Source: a virus. Taken from it: DNA of 46,747 bases. The notes under the pieces are model-generated. The model ran no database searches, was not told where the DNA came from, and was given only the letters and a program-made list of their open reading frames with translations. The stretch lies in IMG/VR virus record IMGVR_UViG_3300025949_000004, positions 1 to 46,747 of that record, one strand, 5' to 3'. The translations under genes were made by a program, and so were the position numbers. Below are positions 6,609 through 13,672 of this stretch, one piece after another; the stretch's first letter is position 1; each line of letters opens with the position of its first letter.

Positions 6609-6960
6609 GGAGTTCACCGCATTCACGCAGGAGGACGTTGTCTATGACGACGGGTGCTCGGAATGCGAGAAGGAGACGGGCGCGCCGTTGGCATTCGTGG
6701 AGCGCGAGGACCCGGAGAACGTCATTCACGAGTCCTGCCTTTTCGCGCTCAAGCCTCGCGAGCGTGAGGCATTCATCCGCATCAAGGACGTGCCGAGTGG
6801 AAAGCCGACGGCCGCCGAAAAGGTGGATGCAATGATCGGCGAAAGCCTGGACGCCGACGACGAGGAATACCAGCTCGATGAGCCGGTCGAATACCACACG
6901 GAGGAGGTGCAGGTTCCGAAGGGCCAGAAGATTATCAACATCGAGTTCGGAGAGGAATAG
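6589..6960 (+). CDS. Acidic hypothetical protein
   Basis: The start MTTTANEEFTAFTQE overlaps the upstream gene by 20 bases. The 123-residue product is very acidic and has CSEC plus one further Cys near residue 50. It has no recognised domain. The sequence ending INIEFGEE resembles a short C-terminal binding tail. It is probably translated together with the winged-helix protein. Confidence 0.6.
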   Translation: MTTTANEEFTAFTQEDVVYDDGCSECEKETGAPLAFVEREDPENVIHESCLFALKPREREAFIRIKDVPSGKPTAAEKVDAMIGESLDADDEEYQLDEPVEYHTEEVQVPKGQKIINIEFGEE

Positions 6961-6967
6961 GAATTCA

Positions 6968-7240
6968 ATGCAGCTCGATGCCATTCCCCCACAACAACCT
7001 CAGCCGGTGCCCGATCCGAATGGCAAGCCGGGTCCGCACTCTCCTTTGCCCGATCCCATTCCGACCGGGCCAAAGAAGGAGCTGAACATCCACTCCCAGG
7101 CGCCGCTGACAATGGTGCGGAGTGAAATGTTCCCGGGAATGCGGGCTTTCAAGCCGCCGCGCAAGTCGTCCATTCTGGCCGGTGCCGGATACATAGTGTC
7201 ACACCGGCAGAACCCCGAGCCAAGGGGCAGTCTGGAATGA
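6968..7240 (+). CDS. Proline-rich protein, 90 aa
   Basis: The start MQLDAIPPQQPQPVP follows AGGAAT. The first 35 residues are Pro-rich and disordered; the remainder is basic with Pro and Gly. It is coupled to the next gene by an ATGA overlap. No family is recognised. Confidence 0.55.
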   Translation: MQLDAIPPQQPQPVPDPNGKPGPHSPLPDPIPTGPKKELNIHSQAPLTMVRSEMFPGMRAFKPPRKSSILAGAGYIVSHRQNPEPRGSLE

Positions 7241-7518
7241 CGGGAATGAGTGACCGTCGTGCCGACATTCAGGAGTTTCTCGACACACTGCCGGAGAATG
7301 GCGGGTTCGAAATTCTTTTCCTGAACGCGGATGACTTCGGCAAGCGCACAGGGGAGACGAGTCTCTTCTACGTCATCAAGAAGAATGCTTCACTCGCAAA
7401 GGGAGTTGAGCGAGTGCACTTGAAGGGCCTTGTTCCAAAGGTCAACATGCCACTCATTCTGGCGCTCATTGCCGGTGATAGCATCGAGCAGGTCGCGAGG
7501 GAGGCAAAGAATGTCTGA
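7237..7518 (+). CDS. Hypothetical protein, 93 aa
   Basis: This is a small alpha/beta protein (MTGMSDRRADIQEFLDTLPE...) with the conserved-looking core KGLVPKVNMPLILALIAGDS. It is coupled on both sides (ATGA upstream, eight-base overlap downstream). It lies in a tight operon of four small genes ending at the tRNA-like gene. No family is recognised. Confidence 0.6.
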   Translation: MTGMSDRRADIQEFLDTLPENGGFEILFLNADDFGKRTGETSLFYVIKKNASLAKGVERVHLKGLVPKVNMPLILALIAGDSIEQVAREAKNV

Positions 7519-7780
7519 GCCACGTGAGGTATTCCCGCAGCTTCAGGCCCTTCCGGCCGATGCATTGCGGAGCAAGCCGACGACCATTGCCATTCTCGAC
7601 GAGTTTTCGCAGATCGTCGCGAAAGACATGGACGGCATCGACACCCGCATTCGCGGCATTCTCGTGAGCTCGAATGAGCAGCGGCTCACCGAGGACGAAG
7701 AGGGCGAGATCTCCTCTCGCATTTCCACCGCGATCGACAAGCTGTCCGCGCTCAACCGGCACATTCGCGGGGCCGAGTAA
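7511..7780 (+). CDS. Hypothetical protein, 89 aa
   Basis: ATG 7511 follows GGGAGG. The product is entirely helical (MSEPREVFPQLQALPADA...) and mildly acidic, with a heptad-like pattern in its second half. The stop overlaps the next start (TAATG). No family is recognised. Confidence 0.6.
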   Translation: MSEPREVFPQLQALPADALRSKPTTIAILDEFSQIVAKDMDGIDTRIRGILVSSNEQRLTEDEEGEISSRISTAIDKLSALNRHIRGAE

Positions 7781-8049
7781 TGACTCCCGGAAAGCACATC
7801 GAGGCATCACCGGTAAATGTCGCGGAGTTCATTCACGCGACGGCGCTTTCAATGAAACAGCTCCTCGCCGACATACAACTCTGGTGGGGGCCTGTCGAGC
7901 ACGCGGAATTCCATGAGCTGATGCGACAACGCCTTGCATTGACTCCGGAAGACCACGAGCTCATCAACTACTGCCACGCAATCCATCTTGCAATGCAGCA
8001 GGCCCGCCAGAACGCAATGCAGATCAACCGGTTCCCGACCGGAACGTAA
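7780..8049 (+). CDS. Hypothetical protein, 89 aa
   Basis: This helical protein begins MTPGKHIEASPVNVAEF, with two Trp (LWWGP) and a His-rich middle. It is coupled to the gene before it by TAATG. It is the last gene before a perfect hairpin and a tRNA-like gene. No family is recognised. Confidence 0.6.
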   Translation: MTPGKHIEASPVNVAEFIHATALSMKQLLADIQLWWGPVEHAEFHELMRQRLALTPEDHELINYCHAIHLAMQQARQNAMQINRFPTGT

Positions 8050-8053
8050 TGCC

Positions 8054-8089
8054 GTGGCTCGAATAGCGCCGTACTCCTATTCGAGCCAC
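8054..8089 (+). other. Perfect 13-bp hairpin ahead of tRNA-like gene
   Basis: GTGGCTCGAATAG (8054-8066) pairs with its exact complement (8077-8089) around a 10-base loop, ending two bases before the tRNA-like gene. No U-tract follows. A similar perfect hairpin precedes the tRNA at 16776, so it may be an RNA processing site that frees the tRNA from the mRNA. Confidence 0.65.
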
Positions 8090-8091
8090 AT

Positions 8092-8177
8092 GGACACGTA
8101 GCTCAACACGGTAGAGTAGTCGCCCCGGAGCTCTCGCCAGGACGAAAAGGTTGTCGGTTCGAATCCGACCGTGTCCA
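8092..8177 (+). tRNA. tRNA-like gene, anticodon arm irregular
   Basis: The acceptor GGACACG/CGTGTCC pairs fully. The D arm is GCTC...GAGT. The T arm is GTCGG-TTCGAAT-CCGAC with a canonical AGGTT ahead of it and a discriminator A; CCA is not encoded. The stretch between D arm and variable loop (8118-8147) is about 30 bases instead of the usual 18, and I cannot fold a standard 5-bp/7-base anticodon arm (only TCG/CGA pairs). The anticodon is therefore not assignable. It could be a tRNA with an insertion, a degenerate tRNA or a tRNA mimic. Confidence 0.55.
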
Positions 8178-8208
8178 CATGAATGACAACAGGAAGGGGA
8201 TTGAATAG

Positions 8209-8385
8209 GTGGGCGTCTTCAAGGGAAAGAAGCGTCCGAAAGGCCCGTGGGATTGGATGATCGAACACGGCGCTTCAGAAGAGGACTACGAGAAATACGA
8301 GGCCGCCCTCGCAAGGGGTGACATTACCGAAGCTCAAGCCTTGGAGGCAAAGGCAGTCGGCGATGTGAAGCCACGAAAGAAATAA
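8209..8385 (+). CDS. Small charged protein, 58 aa
   Basis: GTG 8209 lies about 9 bases after AAGGGG. The protein starts VGVFKGKKRPKGPWDWM, then has an acidic helix and a basic tail (KPRKK). It sits between two tRNA-like genes. No family is recognised; the basic ends suggest nucleic-acid contact. Confidence 0.5.
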   Translation: MGVFKGKKRPKGPWDWMIEHGASEEDYEKYEAALARGDITEAQALEAKAVGDVKPRKK

Positions 8386-8495
8386 GCTTATCTAGCGCGC
8401 ACATTCTTGGGCCCGGCGCTGGTCCCGAACCGCGAAAGCCATTCGCGGTCAAGCTACGCGAATGTAACGGCATTCTGCGAAGCAAGCGCCACAAT
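8386..8495 (+). other. Gap with hairpin, no gene seen
   Basis: This 110-base gap between a small gene and the second tRNA-like gene contains a perfect 7-bp hairpin (CCGCGAA 8430-8436, TTCGCGG 8442-8448). It also has a wider ACATTC/GAATGT pair (8401-8406, 8460-8465). It could be a folded RNA segment; no T-loop or gene is visible. Confidence 0.35.
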
Positions 8496-8604
8496 GACCC
8501 CGAAGTGTAAAAGGACGCACGCGAAACCGGATAAATATCCGCCTCCTCATTCTCAGGAGATGCAACAGGTTTCGAGGTTGTCGGTTCGAGTCCGGCCGGG
8601 GTCA
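8496..8604 (+). tRNA. tRNA-like gene with insert in anticodon loop
   Basis: The acceptor GACCCCG/CGGGGTC, D arm GTGT/GCAC with GG in the loop, anticodon stem CGAAA (8522-8526)/TTTCG (8570-8574), variable loop AGGTT and T arm GTCGG-TTCGAGT-CCGGC are all present in order. The anticodon loop, however, is 43 bases long (8527-8569) instead of 7 and contains two small hairpins (GGAT/ATCC and CTCCT/AGGAG). The decoded codon cannot be read. This is either an interrupted tRNA, an intron-like insertion or a tRNA mimic. A strong terminator follows at once. Confidence 0.6.
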
Positions 8605-8608
8605 CAAC

Positions 8609-8639
8609 AACGCGTCGAGAATAGCTCGGCGCGTTTTCT
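8609..8639 (+). terminator. Intrinsic terminator after tRNA-like gene
   Basis: AACGCG-T-CGAG pairs with CTCG-G-CGCGTT (one wobble), followed by TTTTCTATTT. It lies five bases past the tRNA-like gene and should end the transcript started upstream. Confidence 0.8.
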
Positions 8640-8668
8640 ATTTCGTACACTTGGGGTGAAGGGAAAGA

Positions 8669-8899
8669 ATGCGACTGAAAGTTGAGGGAATGGAATACCT
8701 CGACGCCGACGAGATTGCCGAGCTGTGGGGCTTTGCTTCCAAAGGCTCAGTTTTCGCATGTATCAGTCGAGCGAAAAGAGAGCATCCGGAATCCCCGTTT
8801 CCCGTCCCGGATATGATAATCGACAACAAGTTCTTTTGGGGCGAGGATCTCATTCCGGAGATCATGGCATGGCGTCGTTGGCAAGTGAGAGGAATGTAA
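8669..8899 (+). CDS. Small excisionase/MerR-like HTH protein
   Basis: The 76-residue product begins with MRLKVEGMEYLDADEIAELW, the classical opening of excisionase-type winged helices (strand, then a helix that selects a reading motif). It ends in a helix containing AWRRWQ. The site AAGGGAAAG precedes the ATG. It resembles the gene at 9153 in layout and sequence (YLxxxxxAxLW). Without an integrase gene nearby it is more likely a regulator than an excisionase. TACACTTG upstream (near 8648) also occurs near 9423 and may be a -10 element. Confidence 0.65.
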   Translation: MRLKVEGMEYLDADEIAELWGFASKGSVFACISRAKREHPESPFPVPDMIIDNKFFWGEDLIPEIMAWRRWQVRGM

Positions 8900-9150
8900 T
8901 GAACGAGCGGGAAGAGGAAACGTTCCGGGCGATAGCCATGGGTTCGCTCATGGAAAACCCGCAGTTCCGTGAGGTGGCGGGTTTGGCCGCTGACAATGCA
9001 GCGGGAATGTTCACGCTGATGAGGCGCTACGGAATCGAGAGCCAAGAGGACATCACGTTCGTCTGCGAGAATGGCATTCCGTGCCTCACCATCATAATGC
9101 ACCCGCACATGCGGGAGCATTTCCGCCACGCACGTGACAGGGAGAGCTAA
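8899..9150 (+). CDS. Hypothetical protein, 83 aa
   Basis: The start overlaps the preceding stop (TAATG). The product (MNEREEETFRAIAMG...) is helical, with a short hydrophobic stretch near IPCLTIIMHP. It is sandwiched between two related HTH genes, so it may act with them. No family is recognised. Confidence 0.6.
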   Translation: MNEREEETFRAIAMGSLMENPQFREVAGLAADNAAGMFTLMRRYGIESQEDITFVCENGIPCLTIIMHPHMREHFRHARDRES

Positions 9151-9152
9151 GC

Positions 9153-9398
9153 GTGAAGATCTTCAAGGAGGTGAAGGAATACGAGATCGTTGAATACCTG
9201 GAGTTGAGCGATCTCGCAAAGCTCTGGAACCTAGACAAGGATCGCCTTAAGCGTCGCCTTCAAAACATTCGGGCGAAGCGCCCGAAAGAAAGGCAGTTCC
9301 CTCAAGCGGACAGGACGGGATCTCACAATGCTCCGCTTTGGCGAAAGGAGCGTCTCGAAGAGCTGACCGAATGGGCTAAGCTGAATGACTGGATCTGA
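9153..9398 (+). CDS. Small excisionase/MerR-like HTH protein, paralog
   Basis: GTG 9153 follows AGGGAGAG. The 81-residue product shares with the 8669 protein the YLELSDLAKLWNL opening, the basic second helix and the C-terminal helix (EELTEWAKLN). The pair with one gene between probably arose by duplication. DNA binding is likely; the target is unknown. Confidence 0.6.
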   Translation: MKIFKEVKEYEIVEYLELSDLAKLWNLDKDRLKRRLQNIRAKRPKERQFPQADRTGSHNAPLWRKERLEELTEWAKLNDWI

Positions 9399-9460
9399 CG
9401 AGTAGCGCTTGCCACCTTCCGCTACACTTGTCACTACCACGAAGGAGGTAGGTTTCAACA

Positions 9461-9934
9461 ATGATGGCTCGCACTGAGAATGTGGCAGGCGTAGACTTCG
9501 TGCGCAAAGCCGGGGATCTTGCCCGACTGGAGAATGCGACTTCAGTCAAGATCGATCAGATCGTGGGCATTATCCGTGCTATCCTGAATGACGAGGTGAA
9601 CCGCAAGCCGGGAAAGAACGGCGGCAACTACATCGGGGTGAACATCTACCGCGATGGAAAGCGCGTGAACTACGCTGAGAACTACGGCGAGTTCGGGAAT
9701 GACTCCGAGCGACTGTTCATAGCGTTCGAGAATGAGGATGACGCGAAGTGGGCGCATTACATTCTCTGTGGTGTGCTCATGCTTGGCCTGACCAAGTGGA
9801 CAACGGCGCGCCAGAACTTCGATGATACAATGGAGCTCGGGCCTCTGTTTGTTCCGGAGCACATTCCTCCGTCGATTTCGCACAATCACATCGTCCCGGA
9901 CGTCTCGGCCTTCGACTTCTTCGAGAGCCGCTGA
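9461..9934 (+). CDS. Hypothetical protein, 157 aa
   Basis: AAGGAGGT is the strongest ribosome site in the left arm, and a TACACT -10-like motif lies near 9423, so this gene probably starts a new transcript that runs into the helicase gene. The protein has an alpha/beta middle (NYIGVNIYRDGKRVNYAENY) and an aromatic C-terminus. No family is recognised. Confidence 0.65.
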   Translation: MMARTENVAGVDFVRKAGDLARLENATSVKIDQIVGIIRAILNDEVNRKPGKNGGNYIGVNIYRDGKRVNYAENYGEFGNDSERLFIAFENEDDAKWAHYILCGVLMLGLTKWTTARQNFDDTMELGPLFVPEHIPPSISHNHIVPDVSAFDFFESR

Positions 9935-10093
9935 ATGTTCGACACGATAATGCAGTATGTGACCAGCTTCGGAATGCTGGCTGCGGCAATCCTGATGGCG
10001 GTCGGACTGTTCCGCGACGAGATAGCCTACCGTCGCACCAAACACAAAGCGACAAGCGTATTCGAAGAACATCAAAGGGATAAGAGGGACTAG
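9935..10093 (+). CDS. Small membrane protein, 52 aa
   Basis: The ATG directly follows the previous stop. The N-terminal half (FGMLAAAILMAVGLF) is one membrane-spanning helix; the C-terminal half is basic and hydrophilic. It could anchor or regulate at the membrane. It is one of six very short membrane proteins in the left arm. Confidence 0.55.
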   Translation: MFDTIMQYVTSFGMLAAAILMAVGLFRDEIAYRRTKHKATSVFEEHQRDKRD

Positions 10094-10095
10094 CA

Positions 10096-12156
10096 ATGGA
10101 CGCAATCCACGGCCCCCTACTGGGGGACGAGTACCAGACGGAATTCTATTCCAATAAGGGGGCCGTGGACGTCCCCGATACTTCGGGCATTAACGCAGAG
10201 ACTTCGAAGAAAGAAGAAGTCTTCGCGGCCATTCAGGACCTTGAGGGCGCGCTCGAAAGCAACTCGGAAAAGCGCGAGAGCCTGAAGTCGCAAAGCGACC
10301 TTTGTCGCGAGGAGCTGGAATACGTCAAGCGCATCATGGCAATTGTCCGTGAGCGCTCGGCGGCAATGGATCGTGAGGTCCGCAAGAATGGTGACACGGA
10401 AAAGGTCATCAAGGACCGCATAGAGATCCTGCGCACCATCTACACAGATATCATTACGCGCGACAAGGCGCAAGAAGATCTGTGGGCCGAGTTCGAGTTC
10501 TACGACAACATCGCGAAGCAAAGCGTCTGGGGCGCGCGTGCATTCCAGCACCAGATCGACGGCGCAAAGCAGATGGCCGTGGAAAAGCGCGGCATTATCG
10601 CCGACACCATGGGGCTCGGAAAGACGCTGACCGCCATTATCTTGATGGCATTCCTGAAGTCGCGACGTAACCTCATTGTCGCACCCAATGACGTCGTCTC
10701 GAACTTCGCCCGCGAGATTGGCAAGTGGGAGCCGGAGCGGAATATGATTGCGCTCGGGGCAATCAAGGACAAGCGTTCTCGGCATCAGGCGCTGAAGCTT
10801 TGCCAGAACTTCGACGAATTCACCGTCGTCATTAACTACGAGGCGTGGCGCAGGGATAAGGAGCTGATCAAGCTTCTCATTGCGCTGAAGTTCGAGACGG
10901 TCATTATCGACGAGGCGCACAACCTGAAGGACCCGAATAGCATTAACTTCAAGGGCCTTCGGGAAATCGTTTACGCCGAGAATGACGACTGGCGTTGCCC
11001 GCATTGCGGCGGCAAGTTCAAGACGTGGCCGTTCAGTAATGTCTGCACCAAGGTCGGCTGTGGAATGCCTCTCGGCCGCCAGCCGTGGAATGGTCGCTGC
11101 TCGGTGAAGAATGTTTTCCCGATGACGGGTACTGCCATTCTCAATTCGCCTGGCGACATCTGGCCGATGCTCAACCTGGTAGACAATGCGGCGTTCTACG
11201 ACCAGACGCAATACCTCAAGCGGTATTGCAAGCAGACTGAAACGTGGTCGCTCGTTGACACCATGGTAAAGAAGTGGGTATTCGGACCCGGTGGCGCTGA
11301 TATGCTGACGAGAAAGCTCGGCCCGAAATACCTGCGCCGCACACAGGACACTCCGGGCGTTCCGAAGCTCCCGCCGCAAGACATTCAGTACCACACCATT
11401 TCCTTCGACGACGCGGACTTCGAAGGAAAGTACGCTGAGCAGCGCAAGGTAATGTCGTGGATCAACAACTATAATGCCATCATGCTGAATGATGCAGAGG
11501 TGTTGACGATCCCGCACATCCTTGCCATTCTCACTCGGACGCGACAGGCCATTACCTGGCCCGCTGGCATTCAACTTCGCGACCCGGAGACAAAGCAGGT
11601 CGTCGCGGTGTGTGAAGTCAATGAGTCCATTAAGGTGGACTACGCCGAAAGGCTGCTGACGGAATTCGTCCAGGACGCCGAGCAACGCTGCATTCTCTTC
11701 AGCCAGTTCAAGGCTCCATTGCGTGAGCTTGAGAAGCGGCTCAAGGCAAAGGGCATTCGCTGTGCCATCTACGACGGCGACACTCCTGCTCACATTCGCG
11801 ATCACGTCGCAAAGCAGATGGACGCCGGGTTCACCGACAAGAAAGAATGCGAGTACGACGTCATTCTCGCCAACTACAAGACTGGCGGCGTCGGCCTCAA
11901 CTTCACGAATGCCACGCAAACCGTGGTGCTCGACCGGGAATGGAACCCTGGAAAGGAGGACCAGGCATTCGGCCGCACGAACCGGTACGGCCAGACAGAA
12001 GGCACGACCGTTCACATCATTGAGGTTGAGGGCACCATTGACGACGGCATTCGCCACGTCATCGACTTCAAGAAGAACGTCATTAATGGCTTCGAGGAAA
12101 AGGTCGAGCGGCTTTCGCTGATCGACTACCTCAAGAAGAAGTTCCAGGAGTCGTGA
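10096..12156 (+). CDS. SNF2-family DNA helicase/ATPase
   Basis: The 686-residue protein has a coiled-coil N-terminus (about 35-125), then a full superfamily 2 SNF2 core. Visible motifs are Walker A DTMGLGKT (about 169-176), DEAH box IIDEAHNLKD (about 270), MTGTAI (motif III, about 344), ILANYKTGGVGLNF (motif V) and QAFGRTNRYGQTEGT (motif VI, about 623). A zinc knuckle (CPHCGG...CTKVGCG, about 300-322) is inserted between motifs II and III. It translocates on double-stranded DNA using ATP; in phages this type is placed with replication or recombination genes. AGGGA precedes the ATG. Confidence 0.9.
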   Translation: MDAIHGPLLGDEYQTEFYSNKGAVDVPDTSGINAETSKKEEVFAAIQDLEGALESNSEKRESLKSQSDLCREELEYVKRIMAIVRERSAAMDREVRKNGDTEKVIKDRIEILRTIYTDIITRDKAQEDLWAEFEFYDNIAKQSVWGARAFQHQIDGAKQMAVEKRGIIADTMGLGKTLTAIILMAFLKSRRNLIVAPNDVVSNFAREIGKWEPERNMIALGAIKDKRSRHQALKLCQNFDEFTVVINYEAWRRDKELIKLLIALKFETVIIDEAHNLKDPNSINFKGLREIVYAENDDWRCPHCGGKFKTWPFSNVCTKVGCGMPLGRQPWNGRCSVKNVFPMTGTAILNSPGDIWPMLNLVDNAAFYDQTQYLKRYCKQTETWSLVDTMVKKWVFGPGGADMLTRKLGPKYLRRTQDTPGVPKLPPQDIQYHTISFDDADFEGKYAEQRKVMSWINNYNAIMLNDAEVLTIPHILAILTRTRQAITWPAGIQLRDPETKQVVAVCEVNESIKVDYAERLLTEFVQDAEQRCILFSQFKAPLRELEKRLKAKGIRCAIYDGDTPAHIRDHVAKQMDAGFTDKKECEYDVILANYKTGGVGLNFTNATQTVVLDREWNPGKEDQAFGRTNRYGQTEGTTVHIIEVEGTIDDGIRHVIDFKKNVINGFEEKVERLSLIDYLKKKFQES

Positions 12157-12557
12157 TGGTCGAGAAAAGTCCGGAGCTGATAGCTGCTGAAGTGCAGCTT
12201 GAGAATGAGCGTCGGCAGCGTGAGGAAGCGATCATCCTCTCTGAGCCGGAAGCGGCGATAGGCAAGGCTGTTTCGGATGCAATCCAGAAAGCTAAGCGTG
12301 AGTTCATCAGGGAATGGGAGATAATCCCGACCCTCGTTCTCATTCATCCAGCCGACTTTCGGGCTATTCAGTACTATGCGATCCGTCGTGAGATGTTCAC
12401 CTACGTCTACGTCAAACAAGGCGAAGAGAACTGCCTGCCGAATGATGCAAGTCTGCGAGCATTCATTGACTACACTCGCGAGCGTGGGACTTTTCTTGTC
12501 ACGACGAGAAAGATTCTAGAGCGAGCAGGAATGAAGGGCAGCTGCAATGCGGGCTGA
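12156..12557 (+). CDS. Hypothetical protein, 133 aa
   Basis: ATG 12156 overlaps the helicase stop (TGATG) with AGGAG five bases upstream. The N-terminal part is a charged coiled coil; the C-terminal part is alpha/beta (TLVLIHPADFRAIQYY). Coupling to the helicase suggests a shared process, but no family is recognised. Confidence 0.6.
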   Translation: MVEKSPELIAAEVQLENERRQREEAIILSEPEAAIGKAVSDAIQKAKREFIREWEIIPTLVLIHPADFRAIQYYAIRREMFTYVYVKQGEENCLPNDASLRAFIDYTRERGTFLVTTRKILERAGMKGSCNAG

Positions 12558-12648
12558 GCTCATCGTCACATTCCTCGTGGGCGCTGTTGTCGGAGTAATA
12601 GCCGTCGGCGCCTACGTCATATCCAAACTCAAGGACATGTGGTGGTAA
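12547..12648 (+). CDS. Micro membrane protein, 33 aa
   Basis: The ORF MRAELIVTFLVGAVVGVIAV is a single hydrophobic helix followed by a short KLKDMWW tail. It overlaps the upstream gene by 11 bases and the downstream one by 10. The overlaps and the membrane character support it as real despite its size. Confidence 0.45.
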   Translation: MRAELIVTFLVGAVVGVIAVGAYVISKLKDMWW

Positions 12649-12827
12649 TCTTCTGGCTGACGACGCTTATCGCCACGGTCTTTCTCTTCTCAATCGCTTG
12701 GACTTACTACCGGCGAGCCAAGAAGGAAAAGACTTCCTGGTCTGAGACATTCTGGATTGCCATTGCCGCAGACTTTGGACTGTTCTACATCTTCACCGAA
12801 GTAGTTCAGAGATTGGGGTTGTGGTGA
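12639..12827 (+). CDS. Small membrane protein, 62 aa, two helices
   Basis: GTG 12639 (or 12642) follows AAGGA. Two hydrophobic segments, VVIFWLTTLIATVFLFSIAW and FWIAIAADFGLFYIF, flank a basic loop, a topology seen in small holins. The lysins are on the opposite strand at 22-24 kb, however, so a holin role is unproven. Confidence 0.55.
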   Translation: MVVIFWLTTLIATVFLFSIAWTYYRRAKKEKTSWSETFWIAIAADFGLFYIFTEVVQRLGLW

Positions 12828-12913
12828 GCACTAATCAAATCATTGTCGCTCTTGTCCTCTCGAATGTGGCGGCAGTGTTCATGTTCCTGGCTTTCTACTT
12901 TACCAGGAATTAG
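12824..12913 (+). CDS. Micro membrane protein, 29 aa
   Basis: GTG 12824 overlaps the previous stop (GTGA). The product is one hydrophobic helix (IIVALVLSNVAAVFMFLAFY) with a short polar end. It forms the third of three chained membrane micro-genes. Confidence 0.4.
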   Translation: MSTNQIIVALVLSNVAAVFMFLAFYFTRN

Positions 12914-12944
12914 ACCCATGCGGTAAAGTTGTTTCTGCGACTGA

Positions 12945-12988
12945 AGGCCGAGCACCAGTCATTCCATCACATGGCTGGTGCCCGGCCT
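12945..12988 (+). terminator. Long hairpin before HNH gene
   Basis: AGGCCG and GCACCAG pair with CTGGTGC and CGGCCT (13 bp, one mismatch, 16-base loop). It follows the membrane micro-genes and precedes the ribosome site of the HNH gene. There is only a weak CCTATTT tail, so it may be a weak terminator or a folded leader. Confidence 0.45.
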
Positions 12989-13010
12989 CCTATTTCGGAG
13001 GCGACTGGAA

Positions 13011-13577
13011 ATGTGCATAGAGTGTGCATCAGGATTTCACAAGCTTTGCGAAGGAGGGGGATGCGAATCCTGTCACGCCGAGCCGCAAGTCGTTGCGGGC
13101 ATAGACCTAAGCGACAGCGGCTTTCGCTCCGTAGGAAATGGTGACCTAACTACAGGAAGCCATCCACGTAAAAGGACATCGGAACGCACAAAGAATGACC
13201 AGCAACTCAAAGACCCACATAGCACCGGAAGAAAGCGAGCAGTCACTCTTCACGGACACGCAGACCCGACGCAGCCCTGCGAATGGCAAGGGAAAGCCAA
13301 CTGCGGCGGTGGACATTTTCCAATTCTTGGCTGTATGTCGGGAGTACAGGAGAATCTACACCATGGACCAGACAAGAATACCCTCAACAACGAACGTTCG
13401 AATATCCATAAGATCTGTTCGCAATGCCACAATCGTTGGCACACGCTCAACGATCCAGGGTATGAACCTGATGGGCATCACGAAAGCCATTCCCCGCGTG
13501 AGCCTGAGCGTGCAGATGTTCTAGAGGATAACAGGCGGTGGCAGAACAGAACCGTTAAACGTGCACCGAAGGAGTGA
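13011..13577 (+). CDS. HNH-type nuclease with zinc motifs
   Basis: ATG 13011 follows GGAGG by nine bases; an upstream ATG at 12978 would lie inside the hairpin loop region and lacks a site. The N-terminus has a Cys/His cluster (MCIECASGFHKLCEGGGCES). The C-terminal part has an HNH-like core: LHHGP, an Asn a few residues on (NTLNNER), then HKICSQCHNRWH (about residues 120-150). HNH enzymes cut DNA, either as free-standing homing endonucleases or in packaging and recombination. It is not next to the terminase, so the homing type is more likely. Basic and Arg/His-rich overall. Confidence 0.65.
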   Translation: MCIECASGFHKLCEGGGCESCHAEPQVVAGIDLSDSGFRSVGNGDLTTGSHPRKRTSERTKNDQQLKDPHSTGRKRAVTLHGHADPTQPCEWQGKANCGGGHFPILGCMSGVQENLHHGPDKNTLNNERSNIHKICSQCHNRWHTLNDPGYEPDGHHESHSPREPERADVLEDNRRWQNRTVKRAPKE

Positions 13578-13579
13578 GA

Positions 13580-13672
13580 ATGGACGACATGAGATTCCGT
13601 GACGCCCTATTCGTCGTGGCGACAATGCTTTTTGTCGCGATAATGCAACTGTTCAGGAGGCCGCAAAAGTGA
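13580..13672 (+). CDS. Micro membrane protein, 30 aa
   Basis: AAGGAG lies five bases before ATG 13580. The product is one hydrophobic helix (ALFVVATMLFVAIMQLF) flanked by charged ends. The stop overlaps the next GTG start. It resembles the micro membrane proteins just upstream of the HNH gene. Confidence 0.45.
   Translation: MDDMRFRDALFVVATMLFVAIMQLFRRPQK

Noticed and set aside
10117-12057. 646-codon minus-strand ORF
   Set aside because: It lies fully antisense to the SNF2 helicase, whose motifs are unmistakable. The reverse ORF has no domain and is a by-product of codon usage.
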